Positions 27,312-36,299 of a DNA stretch of 64,000 nucleotides are shown piece by piece (position 1 is the first letter of the stretch; every line of letters begins with the position of its first letter). The stretch spans positions 186,001 through 250,000 of the forward strand of contig PAKZ01000041.1 in assembly GCA_002706335.1 (NCBI GenBank). The letters run 5' to 3'. The position numbers and the translations under genes are program-made. Below the pieces are notes generated by a model, which saw nothing but the letters and a program-made list of their open reading frames with translations, was not told where the DNA came from and ran no database searches. The stretch comes from Ahrensia sp. (GTDB lineage: Bacteria; Pseudomonadota; Alphaproteobacteria; Rhizobiales; Rhizobiaceae).

Positions 27312-28826
27312 TTACTCGGTTGCAAATCCGACCCGCAGCCCACCCCAATGGCGCCCCTTGACGAAGATCGGCGAGGAGAGATCCTTCATCAGCTGATATT
27401 GCCCGCCGCCCATGTCACGCCGGTAAGTTTGAAGGAGAAACCGCTTTGTATTTCGCCCAGCCGCGAGCCCGGTACGGTCATCAAATATGCGTCGATTTCT
27501 GCAATTCGCGGCGTTCCAGACCGGATCATCGGACTGTGCCTGAGAATATTTTCGGTTATGTGTCGGCAGATAGCCGTTGCGATCCACAGCCGCACAAAAC
27601 ACTACACGCGGATCGACTTCCAGGAACGCCTCCTGGATTTGCGGCATCACCGCATCCGTGAACCGGGTGAAATCCGTCAGCACCTGCCGGGGATCGGAGC
27701 CCTCCACGGGGCGATAGTTCTCGTCGAAGAGTTGCGCCATCGCTATGCGACCGGAATCCACCGCCTCCTCAAAAAGCCGCGCGGTTCTTTCCGCTTCGGC
27801 AACGCAGGCACGGATTATCGGCGTGTCGGCAGTCTCGATCCCGCTCTCCTCGACGAGCAAAATCATGTCTTCGGAGAAGGCGACGAGTTGATCGAACTTT
27901 GCACGGGTATCCGCCAGTTTCGCGGCATTCCCCTGCGCCATGTGATCGAGTTCAGTGACCTTTTCGAGGACATTGCCGCATATCGCGTTGGCGCGCTCGA
28001 CCGGTTCGGAGATACCCGAAATCTCGCTCGTCATCGACGCGACATTCTCACCGAACACATGGAACTTCCGCAAATCCTCATCGATCGCCTCCGAACGCTC
28101 GACCGCAGCCGAGGCCCTGTCGGCATTCGACCTGTTCTGCTTCTGGAGGATATCCACCGATGCGCTCAACTTCTGCAAGCGAGAGATGATGTCGCGGGAA
28201 ACCTGTTCGGTCTGACCGGCAAGTTGACGGACGGACTCCGCGACGACGGCGAACCCCCTGCCGGCTTCGCCCGCATGCGCCGCCATGATCCCCGCATTGA
28301 TGGCGAGCATCTGGGTTTCCGTCGCAATACCCTGAATCGACTCCGAAAAACCATAGACCTCTTTCAACTGGCCGACGACGGCCTCGAATTCCCCGAAGAC
28401 GTCGCTGGAGGATCTGGCCATGTCGTTGATATCCTGAATGGCCATCGACAAGGCGTTTTCGATCGATGCCGCGGTGTCGGTCAGCCCATCGCGCACGGCG
28501 GCGGCCGAACCCACCGCTTCACGCGCCACAGTCGCCGCATCGGCGCTGGTCGAAGCAATCTGTTGCAGCGAACCGGTCAATTCGTGAAAGGCCTTCGCCT
28601 CGCGATCGATATCGGATGCGACTTCCGTCACTGTGCCGGATGTATCCGCGATATTGACCGAAAGACTCCCGAGACGGGCGCCGACCAGCGAAACAGCGCG
28701 GGCCAGTTTTGCGGCGTCTTCCGCTTGAACGTTCGCCGGCTTTGTATCAATCGGCACGACTTCAGGTGCATATTCGTCGTCGCATTGCGGCAGCGCTTGC
28801 GCACCAGAGTGAAGATGATTGGCCAT
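27312..28826 (-). CDS. Soluble methyl-accepting chemotaxis-type receptor
   Basis: A 504-residue receptor without membrane helices. A coiled-coil MCP signalling region spans about 60-290, with a hairpin-tip-like segment MLAINAGIMAAHAGEAGRGF and then VVAESVRQLAGQTEQVS. The C-terminal portion is a cytoplasmic sensory domain: PIIRACVAEAERTARLFEEA, an INE-like linker, VDRNGYLPTHNRKYSQ, and RHWGGLRVGF at the end, as in cytosolic Cache-like domains. The start at 28826 (MANHLHSGAQ) has an AAAGG site. The C-terminus lacks a CheR-docking pentapeptide. It is divergent from the PAS-GGDEF gene, 192 bases apart, and lies near the che operon. Confidence 0.85.
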   Translation of the reverse strand: MANHLHSGAQALPQCDDEYAPEVVPIDTKPANVQAEDAAKLARAVSLVGARLGSLSVNIADTSGTVTEVASDIDREAKAFHELTGSLQQIASTSADAATVAREAVGSAAAVRDGLTDTAASIENALSMAIQDINDMARSSSDVFGEFEAVVGQLKEVYGFSESIQGIATETQMLAINAGIMAAHAGEAGRGFAVVAESVRQLAGQTEQVSRDIISRLQKLSASVDILQKQNRSNADRASAAVERSEAIDEDLRKFHVFGENVASMTSEISGISEPVERANAICGNVLEKVTELDHMAQGNAAKLADTRAKFDQLVAFSEDMILLVEESGIETADTPIIRACVAEAERTARLFEEAVDSGRIAMAQLFDENYRPVEGSDPRQVLTDFTRFTDAVMPQIQEAFLEVDPRVVFCAAVDRNGYLPTHNRKYSQAQSDDPVWNAANCRNRRIFDDRTGLAAGRNTKRFLLQTYRRDMGGGQYQLMKDLSSPIFVKGRHWGGLRVGFATE

Positions 28827-29018
28827 TGGAAACCTTTCGACGTTCCTCCGCCCCAAAAGGCAAACTCGCAAATCGGATCTTCCGATCCGATCGGCTATCT
28901 CACATGTAATCGCGTTTCATTGCGCGAAACTTGGGCAGCTTACCTAATGTCAACAGCGAGATTAACCGCGAATTATCGGATTTGGCCCAAGATCAAGAAC
29001 GGTGTGAGGAGGATGAGG

Positions 29019-30020
29019 ATGCCCGGGTTCGATGCGAATACGGCGGCAGGAGAGCGCACGTCTTTCGAGCGTCTTGTCTCGGAACTGGCGCGCCAGCAGG
29101 CGCATCTCGAGGTCATCCTTGCCTGCATGTCGCAAGGCATCGCCCTTTTCGACATCAACCAGCGGCTTCTCGTCAGCAACCGCCGATACATGAATATCTA
29201 CGGAGCGCGGGAGGAGCTCGCAGCACCCGGCGTTACGATCCACGACATAATCCGGCATCGCATCAATGCCGGCGCCTATCCGAAAACGGACCATGAAAGC
29301 AATGCCGATCGTTATATGGCGATGGCGCAAGGAACCACGCCGTCACCGCAGCTCTTCAGGCTCCGCGACGGGCGCATGATCTCCGTGAATTGTCACGCTC
29401 TCGAAAGCGGCGGCTGGTTGAGCACCCATGACGACGTTACGGAAATGTGGACGTTGCAGCAAGAAGTCGAGCATATGGCCTATCATGACCAGCTTACCGG
29501 TATCGGCACCCGTCGGCTTCTCGAAGACAGGCTGCAGGCAGCCTGCGCGGAAGCGAAGGAGGGACGCGAATCTGTTCTGGTCCTGATCGACCTAGACGGG
29601 TTCAAGGCGGTGAACGACGAGCACGGCCACCAGGTCGGAGACAAACTGCTTCAGGCGGTCGCCGAACGATTGATGGAAAATGCGGGCGACGCATTCGCGG
29701 CCCGACTGGGCGGCGATGAATTTGCTGTGCTGCTCCCGGCCCGGCAGGAGGATCGCGGAGTATCCGCAACAGCGCGATGCCTGATCGACGGCCTCCAAAA
29801 GCCATACGATATCGGCGGCATCAAACTCGATTGCGGCGCGAGCGCCGGATTGACCCTGATCGTACGCGAAACGGGAAGTATGGATCAGGCGATCGGCGAA
29901 GCCGACAAAGCGCTCTACATGTCGAAGCGAAGCGGCAAGGGGCGCGTGACGGCGTTCAGTGCGCCAATCAGGACAGATCGCGCGGACGCTTTATCCGCTG
30001 CCGTTCGCGATCGCGGCTAA
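29019..30020 (+). CDS. PAS-GGDEF diguanylate cyclase
   Basis: A 333-residue soluble protein. Residues about 20-130 form a PAS_7-type domain (ILACMSQGIALFDINQRLLV, NRRYMNIYG), then a short linker and a GGDEF domain (MAYHDQLTGIGTRRLLEDRL, LIDLDGFKAVND, active site RLGGDEFAVLLP). The GGDEF motif is intact, so c-di-GMP synthesis is expected. There is no RxxD inhibitory site five residues upstream and no EAL domain. The ATG at 29019 has GAGGAGG six bases upstream; an ATG at 29013 abuts that site. It converges with cheT, 29 bases apart, so it may couple c-di-GMP to motility; this is inference from position. Confidence 0.88.
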   Translation: MPGFDANTAAGERTSFERLVSELARQQAHLEVILACMSQGIALFDINQRLLVSNRRYMNIYGAREELAAPGVTIHDIIRHRINAGAYPKTDHESNADRYMAMAQGTTPSPQLFRLRDGRMISVNCHALESGGWLSTHDDVTEMWTLQQEVEHMAYHDQLTGIGTRRLLEDRLQAACAEAKEGRESVLVLIDLDGFKAVNDEHGHQVGDKLLQAVAERLMENAGDAFAARLGGDEFAVLLPARQEDRGVSATARCLIDGLQKPYDIGGIKLDCGASAGLTLIVRETGSMDQAIGEADKALYMSKRSGKGRVTAFSAPIRTDRADALSAAVRDRG

Positions 30021-30049
30021 CCGGTTTACGGTCCGGACGAGCGCGTCGG

Positions 30050-30394
30050 TCAACTCGCGCGGCGAAACGCATCAAGGGTATGTTCCAGCCCGACATCGAC
30101 GAGGATCTCTTCCAGATCGTGCAATGTCGTCGGCGAGCCTCCGCCAAACGCGTTCTGCATGATTTTCGTCACTTCCATCAGACGCTGGCGACAGAAGTCG
30201 ATCTTCTGGATCGCGACGATCTGTTGCGGCGTCAGATCTTCACCGCCGATCGGCAAATCCTCGATTTCGCCGGCGATAAGCGCCAGTTCCTGGACCAGAA
30301 GACCGACAAGTTCGGTCTGATGAATCTCAGCCTGGGTACGCATCTTGCGCACCGGTGCATCGCCTTCATCAAAGTCCTCAAAAGAAATCGACAT
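30050..30394 (-). CDS. cheT: Chemotaxis protein CheT (CheZ-like)
   Basis: A 114-residue helical protein and the last gene of the che operon, the position of cheT (orf10) in Sinorhizobium. The sequence has two Asp-x-x-x-Gln motifs, D53-Q57 (DLTPQ) and D66-Q70 (DFCRQ); the second sits in IQKIDFCRQRLMEV. CheZ phosphatases use a DxxxQ motif to remove phosphate from CheY, so a signal-termination role is plausible. It overlaps the cheD end by 17 bases. No membrane segment or signal peptide. Confidence 0.75.
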   Translation of the reverse strand: MSISFEDFDEGDAPVRKMRTQAEIHQTELVGLLVQELALIAGEIEDLPIGGEDLTPQQIVAIQKIDFCRQRLMEVTKIMQNAFGGGSPTTLHDLEEILVDVGLEHTLDAFRRAS

Positions 30395-30914
30395 CGCCGA
30401 CGCTCTCCATTTCCCTGGAAATTTTCTTGGGTTCCACTTCCGGAACCGCAGTGCCGATGAATTTCTGACGCGCCTTTCCCGTACACGGCTCGAATTCGAT
30501 CCTGCGGCCCTGCGGACCGCCGAGGCTGTTTGAAACCAGCATCAACCCTTCATTGACAACAAAATTCTTCGCGAATTCTGAGTTTTTCGCGCCGGCGTCA
30601 CTGCGGGCATCGAGGACACGCGCGCCGCCAAACAATTTAACCTGAAGGCGGCTGCGCGCGGCCCCTTTCTGGAACAACCCGTTCAGTAACATCTCCATCA
30701 GATAGACACCGTAACGCCGCGACTGGTCGGAGCCATCGCGATCGGGATTGCCCGGCAGGAGAAAGTGGTTCATGCCTCCCACGCGCGCCAGCGGATCATA
30801 GATGCATGCGGCGACGCATGACCCGAGAACCGTCGAAATGACCGTCCCTTCGACGTCCGACACGGCGAAATCGCCTTGGACGATCGGGATCTTTTTTACT
30901 GTCATGGCTGTCAA
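30378..30914 (-). CDS. cheD: Chemoreceptor glutamine deamidase CheD
   Basis: CheD (178 aa) deamidates receptor glutamines and helps adaptation. The catalytic Cys33 lies in LGSCVAACIYD and His50 in GGMNHFLLPG, with the 17-residue spacing known from Thermotoga CheD. The third residue, usually Thr, aligns with Ser27. The conserved KLFGGARV and GRRIEFEPCTGKA segments follow. The start at 30914 overlaps the cheY2 stop (ATGA). The C-terminal 17 bases overlap cheT. Confidence 0.93.
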   Translation of the reverse strand: MTAMTVKKIPIVQGDFAVSDVEGTVISTVLGSCVAACIYDPLARVGGMNHFLLPGNPDRDGSDQSRRYGVYLMEMLLNGLFQKGAARSRLQVKLFGGARVLDARSDAGAKNSEFAKNFVVNEGLMLVSNSLGGPQGRRIEFEPCTGKARQKFIGTAVPEVEPKKISREMESVGDVDFF

Positions 30915-31300
30915 TTCAGTCGTCCCACCACCGATTCGATTGATTTCTTCAGCACATCCGGCGTGAAGGGCTTGGCGATCACGTTGTTGACACCCAGCTT
31001 GACGGCGTTCTGCACCACCGTAGCGTCTTTACGGCCGGTTAGAATGATGAAACCGGTCTTGCCCAGCTTGGGATGGGCTCGGATCGCGCGCAGCAACTGG
31101 AAGCCGTCAATATCGGGCATGTAAAGGTCAGATATCGCCAGATGCACCGGCTCAGCATTGAGCTTCTGAAACGCCTCGCGGCCGTCCTTGGCAACGCTGA
31201 TGTGCTTCACGCCCATTTGCTGGAGAGCTTCGACTGTTACCATACGACTGGATATATGGTCGTCGACAACCATGATCCTCAATACGTCAAGCACAGACAT
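30911..31300 (-). CDS. cheY2: Chemotaxis response regulator CheY2
   Basis: A single-domain receiver of 129 aa: acidic pocket VVDDH (Asp13-14), phospho-acceptor Asp58 in AISDLYMPDIDGF, the switch Thr in FIILTGRK and the conserved Lys in IAKPFTPD. In Sinorhizobium, CheY2-P is the form that slows the motor while CheY1 acts as a phosphate sink; this gene sits at the CheY2 position between cheB and cheD. Its start overlaps cheB by 14 bases and its stop overlaps cheD. Confidence 0.92.
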   Translation of the reverse strand: MSVLDVLRIMVVDDHISSRMVTVEALQQMGVKHISVAKDGREAFQKLNAEPVHLAISDLYMPDIDGFQLLRAIRAHPKLGKTGFIILTGRKDATVVQNAVKLGVNNVIAKPFTPDVLKKSIESVVGRLN

Positions 31301-32348
31301 TCTGTGTTACCTCCATGCGGGTGCCGAACAGGGCATCGGTTATTTCGTTTAGTGGCAAAATCTCTTTTGCAGCGCCCAGCCGCGCGGCGGCTGCAGGCAT
31401 TCCATAGACGAGGCTTGTTGCGCGGTCCTGGGCGACGGTGTACGCCCCGGCGTTCTTCAGCGCCAGGAGCCCCTCCGCACCGTCGCTACCCATCCCGGTC
31501 AGGAGGGCGGCACCGCATCTGCGGCCATAGGCAGTGGCGACCGATTCGAACATGACATCGACCGACGGCCGATGACCGGACCGCAGTTCTCCCGGCACGA
31601 TCCGGCAGATCCGCTCGGTGCGGCCGGCGACGGTAAGGTGGCCTACTGCGCCCGGCGCGATATAGACATGGCCGGGACGCAGTTGCATTCCGTCAGCCGC
31701 CTCGTTGACGGTCGGCTTGCACAGCCTGTCCAGACGCTCGGCAAAACTGCGGGTGAAGTGTTCCGGCATGTGCTGCGTCACAAGCGTCGGCGGGCAATCC
31801 GCGGGGAAGCCGGTCAGCACTTCGGTCAGGGCTTCGACGCCGCCGGTCGACGCCCCGAGGGCGATCGCATCGAGGCCGGGTCTCTTCACGCCGCCGGAAG
31901 ACCGGGACGCCGGTGCTTCATGCAGCGCCGCAGAGGCGCCGTGCTTCTGCTTGATAATCGTCTTCGCTGCCGCCGCCGCCTTGACGTTCTCGCACATCGC
32001 CTGCAGCGCTTCCTCGTCGTCCATGCGCGGCTTTGGAAGACAGGAGAAGGCGCCGATTTCCAGCGCGGCGATCGTAGCGTCGGCGCCCTTGCGGGTCCAA
32101 CTGGAGATCATCACGACCGGCATCGGGCGCAGCCGCATCAGCCGCTCCAGAAAGTCGAGTCCGTTCATGCCCGGCATTTCGATGTCGAGCGTGATCACAT
32201 CGGGATCCAGCGCCTTGATCATCTTGCGGGCTTCTTCGGGATTGGCGGCCGTGCCGACGACCTTGATCTCCGGATCGCTCCCGAGCACCGCAGCAATCAG
32301 TTTCTGCATGGACGGCGAGTCATCGACGACTATCGTGCGGACGCTCAT
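31287..32348 (-). CDS. cheB: Protein-glutamate methylesterase/glutaminase CheB
   Basis: CheB (353 aa) demethylates chemoreceptors. The N-terminal receiver has VVDDSPS and phospho-acceptor Asp55 in ITLDIEMPGMNGLDFL. The C-terminal esterase has the catalytic triad Ser167 (LGASTGGVEAL), His193 (TQHMPEHFTR) and Asp289 (TGMGSDGAEGL). Length and order are normal. The start overlaps the cheR end by ATGA. CheA phosphorylation activates it as adaptation feedback. Confidence 0.95.
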   Translation of the reverse strand: MSVRTIVVDDSPSMQKLIAAVLGSDPEIKVVGTAANPEEARKMIKALDPDVITLDIEMPGMNGLDFLERLMRLRPMPVVMISSWTRKGADATIAALEIGAFSCLPKPRMDDEEALQAMCENVKAAAAAKTIIKQKHGASAALHEAPASRSSGGVKRPGLDAIALGASTGGVEALTEVLTGFPADCPPTLVTQHMPEHFTRSFAERLDRLCKPTVNEAADGMQLRPGHVYIAPGAVGHLTVAGRTERICRIVPGELRSGHRPSVDVMFESVATAYGRRCGAALLTGMGSDGAEGLLALKNAGAYTVAQDRATSLVYGMPAAAARLGAAKEILPLNEITDALFGTRMEVTQNVCA

Positions 32349-33223
32349 TTGATTCCCCCGGTCGGTTCATGTCTGTAACTGGTAATCCCGATCTGCCGCA
32401 GGTCCTTCATCGCCGGACCGCTGACACGCTCGGAATGGCCGATATAAAGATGACCGCCCGGTTTCAGGACCGAGCAAAAACGGGAGAAGATCTGCGCCTG
32501 AAGATCCTGTTCAAAGTAGATCAGGACGTTGCGGCAGAAGATGACGTCGAACTTCTGCTTGAAGGGCCAATCGTTCAACAGGTTGAGGAAGCGAAATGCG
32601 ATCAGGTCTCGCAATTGCTGACTTGCCTCTCCGCTGTCTCCGACCCGCTTGAAATAGCGGTCGCGGATGGCCGGTGGCATGCGCGAAACCATTTCGGCGC
32701 TGTAGCGGCCTTCCTTCGCCTTTTCGAGCGAATTGTGGTCGAGATCGCTTGCCAGAATCTTCAGATTGTAGCGCGCCGCCTCGGGAAAAGCCTGCAGGAC
32801 GGTGCATGCGATCGTGTAGGGCTCGCGGCCGTCCGAACAGCCAGCGGACCACATTCGCACGGATTCTCCCCGCTTCAGGCGCTCCGCCAGAACCGGCATT
32901 ACCGCGCCTCCGAGATGCTCGAAATGGTGCGGTTCGCGGAAGAAATTCGTGACATTTGTCGTGATCGCCGAAATCAGCTCACGGCGCTCTTCATTGCCGC
33001 TCGCCGACCCAACATACTCGATGTAAGCGCCGAAATCGGGCACCTGCAGCCGACGCAGCCGCTTGACCAATCTGGAATAGACCAGATCCCGCTTGGCTTC
33101 GGTCAGGTTTATGCCTGCCTCGCTGCGCACCAGCGTCGCGATCAGGGAAAACTGCTTATCGGTCAGTACGTATTCGCGACCGGGGTCTTGTTTGGCGACT
33201 GCCCCGTTTAAAGCCGTGCTCAT
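32345..33223 (-). CDS. cheR: Chemotaxis protein methyltransferase CheR
   Basis: CheR (292 aa) transfers methyl groups from SAM to receptor glutamates. The N-terminal helical domain ends near ITTNVTNFFREPHHFEHL. The SAM-binding region is WSAGCSDGREPYTIAC, followed by ILASDLDHNSLEKA, and the C-terminal fold includes IFCRNVLIYF and LYIGHSERV. It overlaps cheW at its start and cheB at its stop. The transmembrane receptor encoded upstream ends in a CheR-docking-type pentapeptide. Confidence 0.95.
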   Translation of the reverse strand: MSTALNGAVAKQDPGREYVLTDKQFSLIATLVRSEAGINLTEAKRDLVYSRLVKRLRRLQVPDFGAYIEYVGSASGNEERRELISAITTNVTNFFREPHHFEHLGGAVMPVLAERLKRGESVRMWSAGCSDGREPYTIACTVLQAFPEAARYNLKILASDLDHNSLEKAKEGRYSAEMVSRMPPAIRDRYFKRVGDSGEASQQLRDLIAFRFLNLLNDWPFKQKFDVIFCRNVLIYFEQDLQAQIFSRFCSVLKPGGHLYIGHSERVSGPAMKDLRQIGITSYRHEPTGGIK

Positions 33224-33696
33224 GCAGCCTGCAACTCCATTTCGGGCGTAATCGCCTCCAGGGAGATTTCGCAGATGATACGCTTCTCGATAACGATGAC
33301 GCGGTTGAACATCTCGCTGGACATGGACGGATTGACTTCCGGCACCGGACGCAGGTGATCCGGCCCGACGTCAAGGATGTCGGAAACGGAATCGACCAGC
33401 AGGCCGAGCGTCTTGTCGCGGAGATGGACCACGATGATCACGTGCCGTTCGCTCGGCTGGCTCAGCCCCATGCCGAGGCGGGCCGAAAGGTCCATGATCG
33501 GCAGGATCGTGCCGCGCAGGTTGATCACCCCGATAATGTAATCCGGGGAGTGCGGCAGCTTGGTTGCCTGGCTCCAGCCGCGGATCTCACGCGTGGACGT
33601 GATTTCGACACAGAATTCCTGATCTCCGACGCGAAAGGCGATGAATTCCTCGCCGCCGACATTCTGCTGTTCTAAATCGTCATGCATCGTATTCAC
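33220..33696 (-). CDS. cheW: Chemotaxis adaptor protein CheW
   Basis: A 158-residue CheW that links receptors to CheA. The CheW fold is visible as FIAFRVGDQEFCVEITSTREI, then LPHSPDYIIGVINLRGTILP and LGLLVDSVSDILDVGPDHLR. A roughly 12-residue N-terminal extension (MNTMHDDLEQQN) precedes the domain. The start overlaps the cheA stop (ATGA) and the stop overlaps cheR. It is the only stand-alone CheW gene in the window. Confidence 0.95.
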   Translation of the reverse strand: MNTMHDDLEQQNVGGEEFIAFRVGDQEFCVEITSTREIRGWSQATKLPHSPDYIIGVINLRGTILPIMDLSARLGMGLSQPSERHVIIVVHLRDKTLGLLVDSVSDILDVGPDHLRPVPEVNPSMSSEMFNRVIVIEKRIICEISLEAITPEMELQAA

Positions 33697-35918
33697 CCTG
33701 CCATGGATTGAATGACGGCCGTGTCCGGATCGCTCGCCTGGTGCGACACGATGTGGTCACAGTCCAGGATGAGAGCGATCTGGCCATTGCCGAGAATGGT
33801 CGCCGCGGCGATCGAGGGCACACGCTTGTAGTTGGATTCGAGGCTCTTGATGACGACCTGCTGCTGTCCCTCGATCGAGTCGACCAGGAAAGCCCCCATG
33901 CCGTTCTTGCCGCCCTCGACCACCATGATGGTGCCCTTCGTGAAGTCGGTGCGCTTGTCGGCGAAGCCGAGCTGGCGGCCGACATCGATGATCGGGATCA
34001 ACTGGTTACGCATCTTCACAACACGGTTGTTCTTGCCGATCGTGTAGACATCGCCCGGTTTCAGGGTCGCCGTTTCGAGGACCGCGGAGACGGGCAGCAC
34101 AAGCGTCTGGCCAGCTTCCTTGACGATCATGCCGTCGAGCACCGCAAGCGTCAGCGGCAGGCTCATCGAGAACAGCGAGCCGTGGCCCGGCTCCGAAGAA
34201 ATATTGACACGACCGCCCAGCGCCTGGATCGACTGGCGCACGACATCCATGCCGACGCCGCGGCCCGAAACGTCCGTGATCGTTTCAGCGGTGGAGAACC
34301 CCGGGGCGAAGATCAGATTGTCGATATCGTCGTCCGAGAGCTTCGCGTCGCGTGCGACGATGCCCTTTTCGATCGCCTTGCTCAGGACGCGCTCGCGATT
34401 GATGCCGGCGCCGTCATCCTTGATCTCGATGACGATCCGTCCGGACGAGTGATAAGCTGAGAGCTTAACCGTGCCGTGCGTCGGCTTGCCCTTGGCCTGG
34501 CGCTTTTCCGGATCCTCGATGCCGTGATCGACCGCGTTGCGGATCATGTGCGTCAACGGATCGATCAGACCTTCGATGACGGTCGTATCGACCTCGGTAT
34601 GCTCGCCCTCAAGTTCCAGCATGGCCTTCTTGCCGGTCGCCGAGCAGACCTCGCGAATGATGCGCGACATGCGCATGAAGACCGGCTTGACCGGTTGTGC
34701 GCGGATCGCCATGACGCCGCTCTGGATTTCGCGGGTCAGGTTCTGCAGTTCGACCAGAGCAAGGGCGGCCGGCGACGCGTTGCCGAAGCCCGCCTGACCG
34801 ATGCGCTCCGCGAGCATCGCCTGGTTGATCACCAGTTCGCCCATCAGATTGATGAGCCGGTCGACCTTCTCCGATTCGACGCGAATGGTCTGGCTGGCCT
34901 TCTTGACCTCTTTCTTGCCCGCGCGGGCGCCCGCATCCTCGGATCCGTCGTCGGAATTTCCGGCGTCGGCTTGCTCTTCAACCTGCCTGGCAGGAGCGCC
35001 GATGTCAGCGGCTTCCAAGGAGCCGATCAGGTCCGCAACCGGATTGGCGGCGTCCGCAGGTTCCATTTCCGGATCCCGACCGAAGTCGTCGATATCGGCG
35101 ATGCCGCCATCGCTTTCATCGAGCGACTGCAGGAAGGCATCCAGGCTTGCGCCGTCGTCGGCGGCCGGGGCGCCCGTCTCCTCGATGGAAAGGGCGCATT
35201 CCCCGTCGACCCAATCGAAGATCGCCTCGATGTCCTCGCGCGCGCTTTCCGTTTCGAGATCGATCTGCCACTTCAGATAGCTTTCGTCTGGTGAAAGCTC
35301 GGACAGTTTGGGAAGATCCGTCGTGTCACAGGTCACGGAGAGCGTGCCAAGATCGGCCAGCTCACGGAAGAACCTCAAAGGATCATGACCCTTCAGATAG
35401 AGGCTCGCATGCGGCGCAAACGAGATGTGAAAGCTTCCACCTGCCGGCGTCCCGGCGACGCCGAGATCGGCAAGATCGATCATAACAGGCGCGAAATCGG
35501 CCAGCGCATCGTCCCCGTCATCGGCGTCTTCCGCAGCCTCGGCGAGGCCAAAGGCGGTTTCAAGATCGTTGGCGAGGCCTGACGTGTCGTCCGGTTCCGA
35601 ACCGGTACGTTCCGCTTCAATCACATCAGAGAGCACATCGACGGAACGCAACAGCAGATCCATACGATCCTCGTTGACTTGGTTCAGGTCATTGCGGATC
35701 ACGTCGAGGGCGTTTTCGAAAACATGCGCGAAGGAGACCAGCGCGGCGAAACCAAAGGCCCCCGCGCCGCCTTTAATGGAGTGAACAGCGCGAAATACCG
35801 CGTTCACCGTATCGATGTCGGGCCCGGACGACTGGATTTCGTGCAATCCCGTCTCGAGCTCCGCCATCTGGTCGGCGCATTCGGCGAAGAACGTTTCCTT
35901 AATATCGTCTAGGCTCAT
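33693..35918 (-). CDS. cheA: Chemotaxis histidine kinase CheA
   Basis: CheA (741 aa). P1 has the phosphorylated His46 in FRAVHSIKGGAGAFGF; a P2-like acidic region and a long linker run about 130-325. P3 dimerisation helices start near KASQTIRVESEKVDRLINLM. The P4 kinase has the N box MIRNAVDHGIEDPEKR, the G1 box DDGAGINRERV and the F/G2 boxes FAPGFSTAETITDVSGRGVG. P5 is the C-terminal CheW-like domain. It passes phosphate to CheY1, CheY2 and CheB. It follows cheY1 by 15 bases and overlaps cheW. Confidence 0.96.
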   Translation of the reverse strand: MSLDDIKETFFAECADQMAELETGLHEIQSSGPDIDTVNAVFRAVHSIKGGAGAFGFAALVSFAHVFENALDVIRNDLNQVNEDRMDLLLRSVDVLSDVIEAERTGSEPDDTSGLANDLETAFGLAEAAEDADDGDDALADFAPVMIDLADLGVAGTPAGGSFHISFAPHASLYLKGHDPLRFFRELADLGTLSVTCDTTDLPKLSELSPDESYLKWQIDLETESAREDIEAIFDWVDGECALSIEETGAPAADDGASLDAFLQSLDESDGGIADIDDFGRDPEMEPADAANPVADLIGSLEAADIGAPARQVEEQADAGNSDDGSEDAGARAGKKEVKKASQTIRVESEKVDRLINLMGELVINQAMLAERIGQAGFGNASPAALALVELQNLTREIQSGVMAIRAQPVKPVFMRMSRIIREVCSATGKKAMLELEGEHTEVDTTVIEGLIDPLTHMIRNAVDHGIEDPEKRQAKGKPTHGTVKLSAYHSSGRIVIEIKDDGAGINRERVLSKAIEKGIVARDAKLSDDDIDNLIFAPGFSTAETITDVSGRGVGMDVVRQSIQALGGRVNISSEPGHGSLFSMSLPLTLAVLDGMIVKEAGQTLVLPVSAVLETATLKPGDVYTIGKNNRVVKMRNQLIPIIDVGRQLGFADKRTDFTKGTIMVVEGGKNGMGAFLVDSIEGQQQVVIKSLESNYKRVPSIAAATILGNGQIALILDCDHIVSHQASDPDTAVIQSMAG

Positions 35919-35933
35919 GATTCAGGCTCGTCC

Positions 35934-36299
35934 TTACGGCATCACGCGGTTGACGGCCCTGGTCAGCTTCTCAGGGTCGAATGGTTTAACGATCCAGCCG
36001 GTGGCACCGGCGCTCTGCGCGCGCTGTTTCTTTTCCGGCGCGCTTTCCGTGGTAAGGACCAGAATCGGCACGCGGTTGTATTCCTCGGATTTGCGCACTT
36101 TTTCGATGAACTCGAATCCGTCCATCACGGGCATGTTGATGTCCGTAATGACCACGTCTGGCTGGGATTCCCGCAACTTCTCGATACCGTCCGCACCGTC
36201 TTCGGCAGTCACGACCTCGAAGCCGGCGCCAGACAATGTGTGGCGCAGCATTTCCCGCATCGTGCGAGAGTCGTCGACCGTCAAAATCTTCTTAAGCAT
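35934..36299 (-). CDS. cheY1: Chemotaxis response regulator CheY1
   Basis: A 121-residue receiver: acidic pocket TVDDSRTMREML, phospho-acceptor Asp53 in ITDINMPVMDGFEF, switch Thr in ILVLTTES and Lys in WIVKPFDPEKL. Its place upstream of cheA matches Sinorhizobium cheY1, described there as a phosphate sink for CheY2-P. The start overlaps the cheS end by 8 bases. Confidence 0.92.
   Translation of the reverse strand: MLKKILTVDDSRTMREMLRHTLSGAGFEVVTAEDGADGIEKLRESQPDVVITDINMPVMDGFEFIEKVRKSEEYNRVPILVLTTESAPEKKQRAQSAGATGWIVKPFDPEKLTRAVNRVMP

Noticed and set aside
27348-29018. A 555-codon N-terminal extension of the GGDEF protein
   Set aside because: It runs antisense through the soluble chemoreceptor gene; the GAGGAGG site at 29006-29012 marks the real start at 29019.
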